Below are positions 34,345-45,289 of a stretch of 64,000 nucleotides of DNA, one piece after another. The notes under the pieces were generated by a model that saw only the letters and a program-made list of their open reading frames with translations, was not told the origin of the DNA and searched no databases. Numbering within the stretch: position 1 is the stretch's first letter; each line of letters opens with the position of its first letter. The position numbers and the translations under genes were made by a program. Location: positions 142,439,686 through 142,503,685 of the forward strand of contig CAXKWD010000005.1 of the NCBI GenBank assembly GCA_964059195.1, in the 5' to 3' direction. This DNA is from Ectobius pallidus. Taxonomy: Eukaryota; Arthropoda; Insecta; Blattodea; Ectobiidae.

Positions 34345-35421
34345 CATATATGTAGAAATGTATTAAATACAGGTATAATACTAGTTACAATCTTTGAAAG
34401 AGTCTCTAGTTTTTGAAGCCGGTGGAGAATTTCGTTCTTTGAAGTTGAAGCCGAGTCGTCTCGTTAACTCTCGACAACACATTTCGGCATGGGTTTACCA
34501 TATTCAGTTTTTTAGGAGTTATTGGGATGTTCCTCTTACCGTCTTACCGTCTTACCGTGGTAATGAGGGTCACTTTCGAAACCGAATGTAATGGAAATAG
34601 ATGTAACGGAACTAGATGAAGTCTGCCCAAATGAATGTAGAAACCAAGGCCTCAGTAGGCATATTCCATCCTGGAAATAGCTACGATACAATCCAATGTT
34701 TTTTAAGTTTATTATATCTCACCTTGCTTTGGACGTACAGTTTTTACAGTGAATAAAGCATATGTTAAATTATAGCAGGCTTATATTAATTTTAACATGT
34801 TAACTAAATAGCATGCTTTAACATAAGAGAAGAGAGTGTACATTCTGCCTCTTACAAATTTAACAGAAAAATCTACGTTAAACTGCAGTTATTAATTTTA
34901 AAGTAGTAACTGTATAATAGGCTAAAACGTATTAGAAAAAAGCATATGTACTGTCATTTCTAGTTATTGCAAATGTAAAAACAAATCACAACATGAAAAG
35001 CTTGCTAGATTTAGGCAGTGCTCACAAGACATTTCACATACCTTGCGGTGCGTCTCGGTGCAGCCAACCCGGCTTTTTGTTTTATTTTTAGAGCTTAGAC
35101 ATTTTGATAGGAATAATATTTTTGTGAAGTATTTCGCCATTGGTGTTAAGTGATAAGTTTTTATAATTTTTTTACTACAGGTTCCCATACAAACTCCCTG
35201 CTCCTTAATTCCTTCATGGGAGCGTAAAAATTTTCAGTGTGAACTCTGATTAGCGTTAGGGAACATGCAAGCATTTCGGGTGAATGCACCCCATCAGTCA
35301 GACGGAAGGAAGTTGATAATCTTATAGTATCCTTTCCTTTTGAAATAGGTACTTATTATTTAAAAATTTTAACGAAAGATAAAAAATTTGTAGGAACTTT
35401 TTATGTTATTTGCTTTCCGTT
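34345..35421. other. non-coding DNA
   Basis: Nothing recognised. CTTACCGT is tandemly repeated about three times near 34536-34558. Confidence 0.55.
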
Positions 35422-35521
35422 GACAGGGAGCATTACGTTATGACATGGAAGGAATGACAATCAACAAAACAAATGAAGCTTGTCACATCAACTGCAGCGA
35501 CATCTGAAATGAGATTCAACG
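35422..35521 (+). repeat. ~100-bp dispersed repeat, copy 2
   Basis: Matches 33869-33971, same orientation, about 1.55 kb away. Confidence 0.65.
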
Positions 35522-36534
35522 GATTTATGTTTGTAATATATGTTTGCCAATATAGGGAAAAGCAGCGGCTGTCATTTAAGTTATTACTGACTCTAACGGG
35601 ATTGGGATAGTTGGTATTCGACGTATGTTTAAATAAATTTGGTCTCATTCCTTTCACATTTTATACAGATGTATACACCTTCTCGTATAATTCCATTATT
35701 TATAGCCATAAGCTTCTCATATTTCACCTGAGAAAGTAAAAATCCCAGCTCTATTATTCGTATCAAAATAAAATGTATCTGACTATTAGGTCTACCCCTA
35801 GTTGCTTAAAGGGGGCCAGATTTCCTATTTCGGCCCACATTAAATGAATGACCTTTACTGTACCTTTTCTAAGAAACTATTGGTAGTACAGAAGTGAAAA
35901 TTGTACAGCTATCCTGGGCAGGATTAAAATTAATTTTTTGCACGACTTAACTAATTAACTTAGTGGTACTTACGAATTTTGTTGCCGTGGATCGTAAGTT
36001 GACATTCCCACACGCAATCTTGTTGCTATGTGCGGTAAGAGTTTCCGTGCGTAAGAATTTACTTACGGCACCTCATAATACAAGCCTTTATGAACAAGGC
36101 CCCCCAGGACAAATATTCGGTTCCCATAACAACAAACACATGCGAATCACTTTCTGAAATAAACATCTATCTTCAAGAATGTATATACATAATATTTTCA
36201 GGTAATATCACAATTAATATAATTAAACTGAATATCTGAATACTGAATATCTGAATTACTGAATATCTGGAATCGTTTTGGGTTAGGAATTGAATAGTAA
36301 TTAATTTAGGTGAAAACCAGTCTCTCTTAAAATGCACGTAGCCTGCTGTAATAAATGTTTTATTTGGGTTGAACTGTAAAAATCGATAGTTCTTTCATAA
36401 ATATAACTTTTCCTACAACTTAATTTTAGTTTTAATACTTCTGCGTACGTAGACCAAGTTTTTAACCTACGAACTATGAAGGACTAACAACTATGTGATT
36501 AAAAATGAAAATATATTGATTGTTCAGCACAAAA
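35522..36534. other. non-coding DNA
   Basis: Nothing recognised. The short sequence GAATATCTGAATTACTGAAT near 36232-36262 repeats an ACTGAATATCTG motif. Confidence 0.55.
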
Positions 36535-36593
36535 ATCAGTTTGGATTAACCGGATGTCCGGACGAGCGGGGTCCGCATTAGTGGGACTCTACC
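36535..36593 (-). mobile_element. Possible pogo/Tigger-like terminus
   Basis: Read on the minus strand, CGGTAGAGTCCCACTAATGC, then GGACCCCG and CCGGTTAATCC, resembles the end of a pogo-like element. A TA follows at 36594-36595. No opposite end was found, so only a solo terminus is claimed. Confidence 0.35.
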
Positions 36594-36595
36594 GT

Positions 36596-38599
36596 AATAC
36601 ATGCTTTATTACTTAGCATTTTATTCATAAATTTTCTTATTAAATATCTTATTAAATATATGTCAAAGTTGGCTTCTTAGTTTCTTTTACTTGCTTACCA
36701 TAACTTACATTATTACAATAGGCTAAATGTTTTATGAAAAAACATTAAATCTACGGGGACAGAGCGAAAACGGAAATAGGAAACTCTGACTTGGATACCG
36801 GGGGCACTATATAAGAATAAGTAAATAATTTGTTTCCGTATATAATAAGAGTGATTTAATGTAGAAGTGTGATATCCACAAATGGTTTATTTAAGTAAGT
36901 TAATTTTTTGGCAATTACAATTTTTAAATTTATCTGAAGTAATGAATAATGTACAGTAATTTGTTAGAAGAAAATGCTTTACTTTAATAATTTAATTAAA
37001 AATCTTACGTGTCATCCAAGCAATTAAGTCAATAGTTTTTAGTACCTACTATTGTTCTAGATAGCCTATTTATTGTTTTCGCCGACTTGGTTCGTTTTAT
37101 CTCTGAACATTCCTTACCTAGAAATACTCGAACGTGGCATTACAAAAATGTTAATGAAAAATGTTCACTGTCATTGAGGCATTTTTGTTTGTTTGTTTGT
37201 TTTGTGTGTGGAATTGTATGGATACGAGAATCTTTCACAAGTTGGTGAAATTAAACTTTAGAAAGCTGCCATTGAAACAGCATTCCTCTGCTCTATTGTG
37301 TAGAGTTTTAAAATGCAGCATACAAGAAAAATATAGACAATGTTTACATATCAAAATGTCGATACTAAGTGAAGACTACGAAATAAGATCAACTTTTCTT
37401 AGTTTTGTGGCCTGTTTTCATTTAATCCCTGTATATTGCCGCGTTACCATGTTCAGGAATTGCGTCCAATTCCCTGGTAAACTTACGTATGACACTTCAA
37501 GAATTCTTGTCACTTAAATTATGTTTCTCTTTACATATTTTTATGGCCTCAGAGCTTTCGTAAACTACCTCGAGAAAAACTCTGAGTGCACACATGTATT
37601 TCTTTGTGTATTCCTGTGTGCCTGTTTATTTTTAAAGTTCGTGTGTGTACTTGTGCATTGTGTCTTTGTGTATGTGAGAGTATTTTTAAATAAAGTTTCT
37701 CAGATTGTAATATAATAACATGATACAGCTAAAATCGTACATTGCACAGAGGACTATTCAGAATGACATATTAAATGCGTTTCAGAAATTCTTTCGGAAG
37801 ACTGTACATGTACAGCCTTACTAATAAAAGCTGCTTATACCTGCGTTGAACGGTTGTTTGGTTGTTCACCGTGCAAGTTCTGCATAAGCCGCATTACCAA
37901 TAATAGGTGTGTAACTGCCGAGGTTTGTAAGTCCAACGTCATCAAATACGTCACGCTTTTCATGACGTTACTAGCCTCAGGCTATGAAGGGACTGCTGAA
38001 CGCCATCTATCGGTGTAGCGGGCAAACAACGATGGATCGTCTGCAGACTAATTGTAGTTTCAGTATTTCATTATATTGTTTTCAGAAAGCTGTAATCATG
38101 GGTACAAGTATGGAAATATGTCCCGCAAACAAGGAACAATGTTTATAATTCCGCTAAAGTAGCCCAGAATGTTTCATAACAAGTTACCTTAAGAATGGAT
38201 GCATAACCTCAAAATTCAATCTCAGACATCTACGAAGCGACCGGCTGTTACGCATATCGGCCATCTTGATTATTTACGTCAAGTTTAAACAAGGGGGCCA
38301 GGCTGTGTAAAGGTTGCACACATTCAGCCTTATGCAACGATTATTAGTACACTTTCTTTCCTCAGCTGTGTATATTCCTGGTATAAATGTTACAACTGGA
38401 TTATTAGTAAGACTGTACAGTCTACAGAGCAATGCATATTTTGTAGTGAAAGATATTCCATAATTAATGACATGCCTGCAGATGCTTGGCAGGTAAGCTG
38501 TCTCTGAATATGACAGCTACACATTCAATCTTTCTTCGCGTCCAACTTTAAATTTGTTCTGCAACTTTAGAAAAAGCAATTTCCCTTCGCCTGGCGCTT
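36596..38599. other. non-coding DNA
   Basis: No gene recognised. A 118-codon frame at 37161-37517 and a 64-codon frame at 37521-37715 have no domain signature. 37860-38300 is less AT-rich. Confidence 0.5.
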
Positions 38600-38629
38600 G
38601 GGGTTCCTCAAGGCTCAATTCTCGGTCCC
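38600..38629 (+). pseudogene. Possible LINE reverse-transcriptase scrap
   Basis: One frame reads GVPQGSILGP and then a stop. That decapeptide is the near-invariant GVPQGS.LGP block of non-LTR retrotransposon reverse transcriptases. The flanks do not extend the match, so only a scrap of a LINE, or a chance match, is present. Confidence 0.4.
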
Positions 38630-38632
38630 TAG

Positions 38633-39075
38633 AGTGGACTCGCCTGTGCTACCTCACTATTTCTTTTCATTCCTTCCGATTCCTGTTTCTTTTTCATTCT
38701 CATCTTCCGACCCACACGTATCAACACACTAATAATTGTATAAGAAAGTTTCGAAATCCGCTTATAGTGTTCATGCTGAGAAATGTATTTGGGAATTACT
38801 ATTTCCGTACTTTCGTTGTCTCATAACGTTGTTCCGAGTACTAAAATAAAGGTTAATTATTATTATATTTTTCCAAACCAAATTTATTTTAATTGAATAA
38901 TTTACGGAATTTATGGCAGTATGTTGAAGTGGATGCAGTTAGCACTGAATTTATTACATAAGCATATTTTAGGCAAGCGATTTTTAAATATTTTCAAATA
39001 TTTTTAAAAACATTTTGGCGTCCTTTCTACAGGTTTATAGAACAAATTGTCAAATTAGCTAATATTTTAAGAATA
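38633..39075. other. non-coding DNA
   Basis: Nothing recognised. Confidence 0.55.
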
Positions 39076-40126
39076 CAGTAGAGTGCAGCAAACTCGGCCT
39101 AATATGGACCAAAAGAACGCCGAGTTCCCGAAATACCGAGTTATCAGAAATAAGGGCTTAGAAATTAATACTGTTGCGAAAATTAATATTGCGTGTTTAT
39201 TGCCCTCCAAAATAGAATGCACCGTTAAAATCACCATACAACATTTTAATGTGGATATAGGTACTTTTCTATGAAACAAAAATTATATGTCAAATTGAAA
39301 AATAATAGTTTACCTCATTTTTTGCCACTAAGAGCTGTGTTCACCAACACAGATAAAATTTCGAAGTATCGTGGATAATAAAATCTACGATTAATCCATT
39401 ATCTCAAATAGTAAACCTTTTGGGTTTCACCACATAGTTTGTCACCTTGGTTTTCAAAAGCTTGATTTTTGCCTGCTACTTGTCTTACCCTTAAAATTTT
39501 CATAAGAGAAACCAACGTCGTCTGGCGAGTGTTGTGTGAAACAGAGGGGAAAAGATTACTATTGGCTTGCGTCCGGCGTTAAATGTATACGTTGCCATAG
39601 CAAGAGAAAAGTTTCCCCTCATGCAGTCTATCGCTAGTAGTTCTACAAATGGTCATTAGATGTCTCACTGTTTGTGAGGGCGTGGCGAAGAGCAGATAAT
39701 TTCGTTTTCCCCTTGAATCTTTTACAGAAATTAATGTCATCATAGACGTCCAAGTACGACGAATGTTCCTTTAGTAGGGTGCCTGCTCTGCTCTGCTTCA
39801 TATTTCTCGTCACTGTGATCATATCTCATGTTGATCAGATGTTCCAATTGCCTAAGCGCCATCTTGATGTCGCAATTAGCTTGGCTTATCCTGTTTTGCT
39901 GGCCGATATTTCACCGGTAAAGTATTAGCTTGGGTATTATAGAAAAACCAAGTTAGGCCTACTGTAGCTGGTGAAATGCAAAATGAACAATATCGCTCCT
40001 TTGCAGTCTAAAAACCAGAACCATACAGATTATCGGCATTGGTAAACACAGCCCTAAATTAACCAGTTGTTGACGAGTTATCCGAACTACCGGGTTATCG
40101 AATGCCGAGTCTACGGGACTCTATTG
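39076..40126. mobile_element. pogo-like MITE, interrupted
   Basis: The left end CAGTAGAGTGCAGCAAACTC and the inverted right end CAATAGAGTCCCGTAGACTC share the CAGTAGAGTCCC start of pogo/Tigger elements. Both ends abut TA (39074-39075 and 40127-40128). Inside each end are runs resembling CCGAGTTATC. No transposase remains. A second MITE (39332-40054) accounts for 723 of the 1051 bp, so the original element was about 325 bp. Confidence 0.65.
39332..40054. mobile_element. PIF/Harbinger-like MITE nested in the pogo-like element
   Basis: The left end GAGCTGTGTTCACCAA and the inverted right end GGGCTGTGTTTACCAA match at 14 of 16 positions. The trinucleotide TAA is duplicated at 39329-39331 and 40055-40057, as expected for PIF/Harbinger. 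The sequence has no transposase frame. Confidence 0.7.
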
Positions 40127-40128
40127 TA

Positions 40129-40765
40129 TTTTTAAAAATATATAGGTCTAGGTTAAACTTTAGCTGAAAACTATGATATTTTGTTATGATACTATTGAAG
40201 AAACATTCTATTTCGGTCTGATGGAAAGCATGGGTGAAATAAAATGTTTTACTGATTGGAATAGACCGAGCCTCTTACACAAAAGAATTTCCCCACACGT
40301 TTTACTGCATCAGACATACGCTAAAAAAATCAAATGCAGATGTTACAAATTATGTTTATAAATTATGTGACCATAGAAATCCGAGTTGGATATTTTTATC
40401 CTTATTATTTAACATCAAAGGTCCATACGGTATTGACGTGTCTCGTCATATATTTCGTTTAAACATAATTAAATTTAGATCGAGTCGTTTGTTTTTCTGT
40501 TCATTGATAGTTGAACAGCTACAACTGTTCAACCAAAATATTATATTGTAATGTGTGCTCTGATGTAATATTATTTTTAGTGAAGTTTTCTTTATTTGTA
40601 TGCATTTTCCTTTTGAAACTCAGTACCAATTGGCTATTCTTAGAGCATTGAAGGATTACCGTAATCCAATCGAATCGAGGATTTTACTGATTTGTGCATT
40701 ACAATTTTGATTTTTTTAAATAGAATCGTGAATTATAAATCCGAGATTTTGGAATCCTCAGGCCT
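40129..40765. other. non-coding DNA
   Basis: Nothing recognised. The small palindrome TTGAACAGCTACAACTGTTCAA lies near 40511. Confidence 0.55.
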
Positions 40766-41027
40766 GGGTTCGATCACCGGTAACTCGTCGGATTTTTCTC
40801 AGGTAGGGAGGTTAGGAACGGGGTGCACGCAGCCTCGTGACTCAGACAAGGAGCTACTTGATTAAGAAGTAACCGCTGCGGTTCCGGAAGTCATCATTAA
40901 CGGCCGTGGGTGTCTCCATGCTGATCGCTTGGCCCCCAATCCTACTATTTGCCTATGGTAAATGAAGCAGCGGTCGGATGGTAGGCCTAATCCCTTCAGG
41001 GATGCAGGGCCACGGATTTTTAGTGTA
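40766..41027 (+). mobile_element. SINE-C copy 2, head partly lost
   Basis: Begins near box B (GGGTTCGATCACCGG), box A being lost. It carries the family body (TTTTTCTCAGGTAGGGAGG, TCATTAACGGCCGTGGG) to AGGGATGCAGGGCCACGG. Confidence 0.85.
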
Positions 41028-41840
41028 TTCCTTACATTTTAAAAATATTTGTTATCAACAATTATAATTATAACAACTGATAATTTGAAAATATAATTTA
41101 ATTTCTGTTAACTTAACCCTTTCAGAGCTGAATTTGTATTAATATAAGCATTCATCAAGTGATATCAGTTTTAAATCAACGAAGATATTTTAATGGAATA
41201 ACTGGCTTTCTGGCATATTAATCCTAATAAGTGGATAAAATTCCTTATATTGTAACATAAAGCATTAACTTACTGTATTAATGTTGCTTTTATGCATTTT
41301 TTCTTGACGTGTATATACATCAGTAGCAGCTAAAATATTATAGAAAAATATTAACGGTCCGAGATTATAATCTTTATTTAAATGTTACTAGAATTTCATA
41401 TTATAGATTACTCTGCCAGGTTTGGTCTAAGGTTCACGTTGAGTAAAGCTAATAGAATAATATTTTCCGGTAGAAGAGCATAATCTGTGCCAATGTTCGT
41501 GAGAGAGGCATGTGGCATGGGTGCCATATATCGCGGGTCCTGGCTGCAAAAGAAGTGCAGTTTATCTTTCTGTTGGCCAGGGTGCAGCTAATTCATACAC
41601 TTGTGCCTCTCCTGCGTGTGTGAATCTGTCAGTGAATCAAATTTCGCATTAAAGCTGCTCATTTGTTATTTTGTAGCGCAATGCTGCCAACACGTGACAT
41701 GGAGGAAATTGGAAAAGAGAAGAAAAATCGCGAGTAGCTGTAATTTGAGATCGCAAGGTGTTCCAAAATAAAGCACACGACGATGTCTAAACGGACGGAT
41801 ACGAGTTGCGGCCGAACCAATAATAATTTACCCGGCTGAT
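41028..41840. other. non-coding DNA
   Basis: No gene recognised; 41480-41820 is less AT-rich, without a frame. Confidence 0.5.
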
Positions 41841-42268
41841 GGCCGGTTTCTATAAACTCGCGAATTACTTATGGGTAAGTTATCCAATGGACAGAATTTA
41901 CACAAAAATAACACCACACAAACACAAATAATTTAAAGATAGCAATCACATGCACTTTTGGCGAGTTTCTAGATAAATGTCCTCTGGGTAAATATGAAAA
42001 TGACAGAAAAAATGTTCCTACAAACTCGGGCTAGATCTTTCCAAGGGTAAATCTTCGGGTTAATTTATCCTTTCATGGATGGCTGGATAAAATTTAACCT
42101 TTCATAGGATCAATAGTAATATTTAAACAATGAGAATCAAAGCCTTCTGAATTAAATTAACTGTACAACTCCAAGGCCTTGCTCATTATATCATTGTAGG
42201 TTAAATGGAACTAATTTGTCCATGGATAATTTACCCATAGGTAATTCACTAGTTTGTAGAAACCGGGC
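41841..42268. mobile_element. MITE with ~58-bp TIRs, unclassified
   Basis: The left end GGCCGGTTTCTATAAACTCG and the inverted right end GCCCGGTTTCTACAAACTAG align for about 58 bp with roughly 50 matches. The flanking duplication is AT, or ATG if the element begins one base later. The 428-bp interior lacks a transposase. The short duplication argues against hAT; the superfamily is open. Confidence 0.75.
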
Positions 42269-42270
42269 AT

Positions 42271-43166
42271 GAGACAGGCTAGTTTCGGCCGTATTCTTTC
42301 TTAGATTACGAATTAGTTGCAGCCCTGTTTGATTATTACTCTTGTTGTTTATATTAAACTCATCGATTGTTTACATTCGTAGCGGCAATGTGGTTAGCTC
42401 AGATCTTTTCATGTGGTAGCTTCAATTTTCAAGTTACAGACCCATTACGATCATTTTCAGATTAATGGATTAAGGTAGGTGCTAAGTGCCAAGTCTGATG
42501 CGATTCACTGTACAAGTTATCGTTCCCTAACTATTCTCTATCCCATTTAAGAACGATCCTGTTCAAAACAAAGAGGCGTGGCTGTCATAGCCCGCACGTG
42601 AGAACGCACGTGTTCACAGTGTTTATGTTAGTTTGTTTATTCTCAGTACAACTGACCCGCAGGGTCGTCGTGAACAATGAATCCTTTGTTTTGTTTGCTA
42701 ATTGATATAGGCCTACTATAATGATGACGATGCCAGTGAGAGTTTGTTATTTCACGTGTAAATGTTGATATTATTGTTGCATGAACTTACGAACACTCGT
42801 TAGACACACTCTGTTAATGGCGCATGCTAATGACATTAACCAATCACGTTTTGTCACATGATGCGAATTTTCCGCGAACTCTCTGTGAGTTCCCCTCCCC
42901 TTTGTTTTGACTAGGATCAAACTAGAATGGGATCAATTATAATATACCACGAATCCTATCCCAAGAGTATTATTGCTGTTAAGTCTAATAAATAACCCAA
43001 CACTGAATATAGACACCACAAAACCTGGGCTAATGGTCATCAAGTACATAATTAATAAATAGGTAAATTGAAATTCTGTCATGATAATAATTTCGTGCTC
43101 GCCGCCACAAAACCTTACGACATTGACATTGTATTCGTATAACTTATTAGATTGACTAAAATTTGA
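42271..43166. other. non-coding DNA with paired E-boxes
   Basis: No gene recognised. CACGTG occurs at 42595-42600 and 42607-42612. Sequence near 42540-42900 is less AT-rich. Confidence 0.5.
42595..42612. promoter_or_regulatory. Two CACGTG E-boxes
   Basis: Two palindromic E-boxes with start-to-start spacing of 12 bp, a possible bHLH-PAS or Myc/Max-type site. No promoter or gene is visible nearby, so the biological role is unsupported. Confidence 0.25.
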
Positions 43167-43310
43167 AAAAAAAAAAAAAAAAAAAAAGAGCCTCAAATTT
43201 TTGCCGCAAAGTTTGCATTATGACAGCGACATTGTATTGTATATAACTTATTGACTACAAGCACAGAGTTTTGGGAAATTACTCAGCCAACCTCCCCCCC
43301 CCCCCGGTGC
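43167..43310. repeat. Poly-A and poly-C runs
   Basis: An approximately 22-bp A run near 43168-43189 and an approximately 14-bp C run near 43294-43307. The segment CGACATTGTATT-TATAACTTATT occurs on both sides of the A run (about 43125 and 43228), a small direct repeat. Confidence 0.8.
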
Positions 43311-44454
43311 TTCCTGGGTAAAGTAAATAAGGCTGATCAACACCTAATTACCTGGCCGCAACTCAGACGTCCCTCTGAATATGCTGGGTCGCAAATCAAC
43401 TTTACAGCTCTAAACATTAGTTTCGTCACATGGTTAAAAATAATAATGGAAGTATTTTAGATAGCCGTTTGCAAATAACGTATCAAGCACATTATATGAA
43501 ATATGGAATCTGGTGAATACCGTATACTAATCACTGCTGTAATCGATCAGTTCTCAGCAGTCATAGAGACAGCATAAAAGAAGAGAAACCACTAACAAAA
43601 TGAAAAATAAATTTCAAACAGCAATAGGCCTAATTGAGATTTTAAATAATATTTTCGTACAATTTCTCAATTTTCGTTCTGGAGGGGTCGTATTTTATGC
43701 TTATTTATAGATTTCGTGAAATATAGAAAATGCGATATTTCGTGGGATAGTTTGCTTAGGCCTAATAGTGATGTTTTAACCATCTGTAAAGATAAATATA
43801 GCTAAGAAAAGTTGTTTTATAAAATTTCGCGCTTATCGCTGTTACTAAAAATAGTCTATGCTCCCCTCCCCATGCGGTGTAATTCCGTATTGTTTCTAAT
43901 TAAGATTGAAAAACTTTCTTCGCTACGATTTTATTCCGATTTTCCAAAACCTAAACCTTATGTAGGCCTTTAATGTAAACATTCAGACTCATGGCATTTC
44001 TTTTGAGTTTTTAGTTTTTACTGCCCTGCCTTTCGTCTATTGCCATTATGAAAAGAAATCTTGTTCTCATTGATGAATATCATTTCTTTAGAGTGTTGTT
44101 AATAAGTATAACACTATACTTTGATTTTTCAATCTTATACATTGCCTAAAAATGGACATTTACATCGTGAATATTTAAAAGCTTTATAAAATGGAAGTAA
44201 TAGGCCTATAGGCCTAACTGTGCAGATCTTAGCAGCTTTTTCTTCGGAAAACCAAACAAACAAAAATCAAATTCCTTATATGTCCCAAAACCCAACTGAT
44301 TACTTTATTCTCGGAGGGAAAAATTGTCCCTAACTTTGACCGCGATTTACTTGTGTCATTTAATTTACATGAATGTGGGTAGTTATATTAGATGGATATA
44401 TACGCACTCATGAACCATAGATTATTGTTTTTGTTGGATACTACATGAGAATAT
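43311..44454. other. non-coding DNA
   Basis: Nothing recognised. Two TAGGCCTA octamers lie in exact tandem at 44201-44216. Confidence 0.55.
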
Positions 44455-44655
44455 TATAGGAGAAAAATTCCTCTGACACTGGGATTTGAACCCAGGACCT
44501 TTGGCTATCCGTGCCAATGCACCAGATGGAACCAGTCATGGGAGATAGATTCCATCTGGTGCTGTGAAGTGAACTCTGGCTTAGCTCAGTTGGTAGAGCA
44601 TTGGCAATGACAGCCAAAGGACCTGGGTTCAAATCCCAGTAGCAGAAGAATTTTT
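44455..44655. mobile_element. Head-to-head pair of SINE-D copies
   Basis: Left half on the minus strand, right half on the plus strand. Both contain CAAAGG.CCTGGGTTCAAAT (box B) and the tail GAATTTTT. The right half also has an intact box A (TAGCTCAGTTGGTAGAGC) with a perfect D stem, anticodon stem TTGGC/GCCAA and T stem CTGGG/CCCAG. Its acceptor arm pairs at only 4 of 7 positions and loop position 33 is A, so it is not a functional tRNA gene. The centre contains CCAGATGGAA/TTCCATCTGG. Confidence 0.75.
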
Positions 44656-45246
44656 GTCCTTTAATATTATCTAGTTATATTAGGTATTAAGGTCTATATG
44701 TACCGTCAAATTTAAAATGTAACTATGTATACCCTCCCCTACTCAGGTAACTTGCACGGTTTAAAGGTAGAAAGTTTCCATTTTATTGGAGAGCCATTTG
44801 ACTACCTTTTACTCCATGCATTTCTCATTACTCACTAATTAAACCTTTTTTCATAGGATTATTTCAGCAGGCAGCGTAACATTTTTACTTATTCCTTTTT
44901 ACCCACAAAGGCACCTTGCAGAATTCTATAATACATTAGTGAGAACCATAAAAATGGCATTACATTTGACCCGAGTCCGTCCATTTGTCCTTTAAAGTAA
45001 TTAAGAGCTAAATACTTTTCGCAGATTTATTGTATTAAGTTTGACTGTAAACTAGTGCATTTATAAGCTACACAGTAATTTTTTTATTGCTGTGATACAG
45101 TAGCCTATTGGTTTGTGTTTCTGTTGAAGAGAGTTCTATTTTCTTTAGGCCTAGTTGTGTTTTTACTATTATTTCATAATTATTTGATGGATGTTATTGA
45201 CACCACTTTGGTTACTGATGTTACATAAAATAAACTATTTTATTGT
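44656..45246. other. non-coding DNA
   Basis: Nothing recognised. Confidence 0.55.
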
Positions 45247-45250
45247 TATT

Positions 45251-45289
<39 letters not shown>
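45247..45289. repeat. (TTA)n microsatellite
   Basis: About 13 units. Open frames across it are low-complexity artefacts. Confidence 0.93.

Noticed and set aside
37161..37517. 118-codon ATG frame
   Set aside because: It shows no recognisable domain and no repeat or promoter context, and its composition is like random AT-rich DNA. The length is not exceptional for 64 kb in six frames.
44576..44645. Candidate tRNA gene with good box A, box B and three stems
   Set aside because: The acceptor stem pairs at only 4 of 7 positions, position 33 is not T, and the same sequence is part of an inverted SINE pair also seen at 10612.
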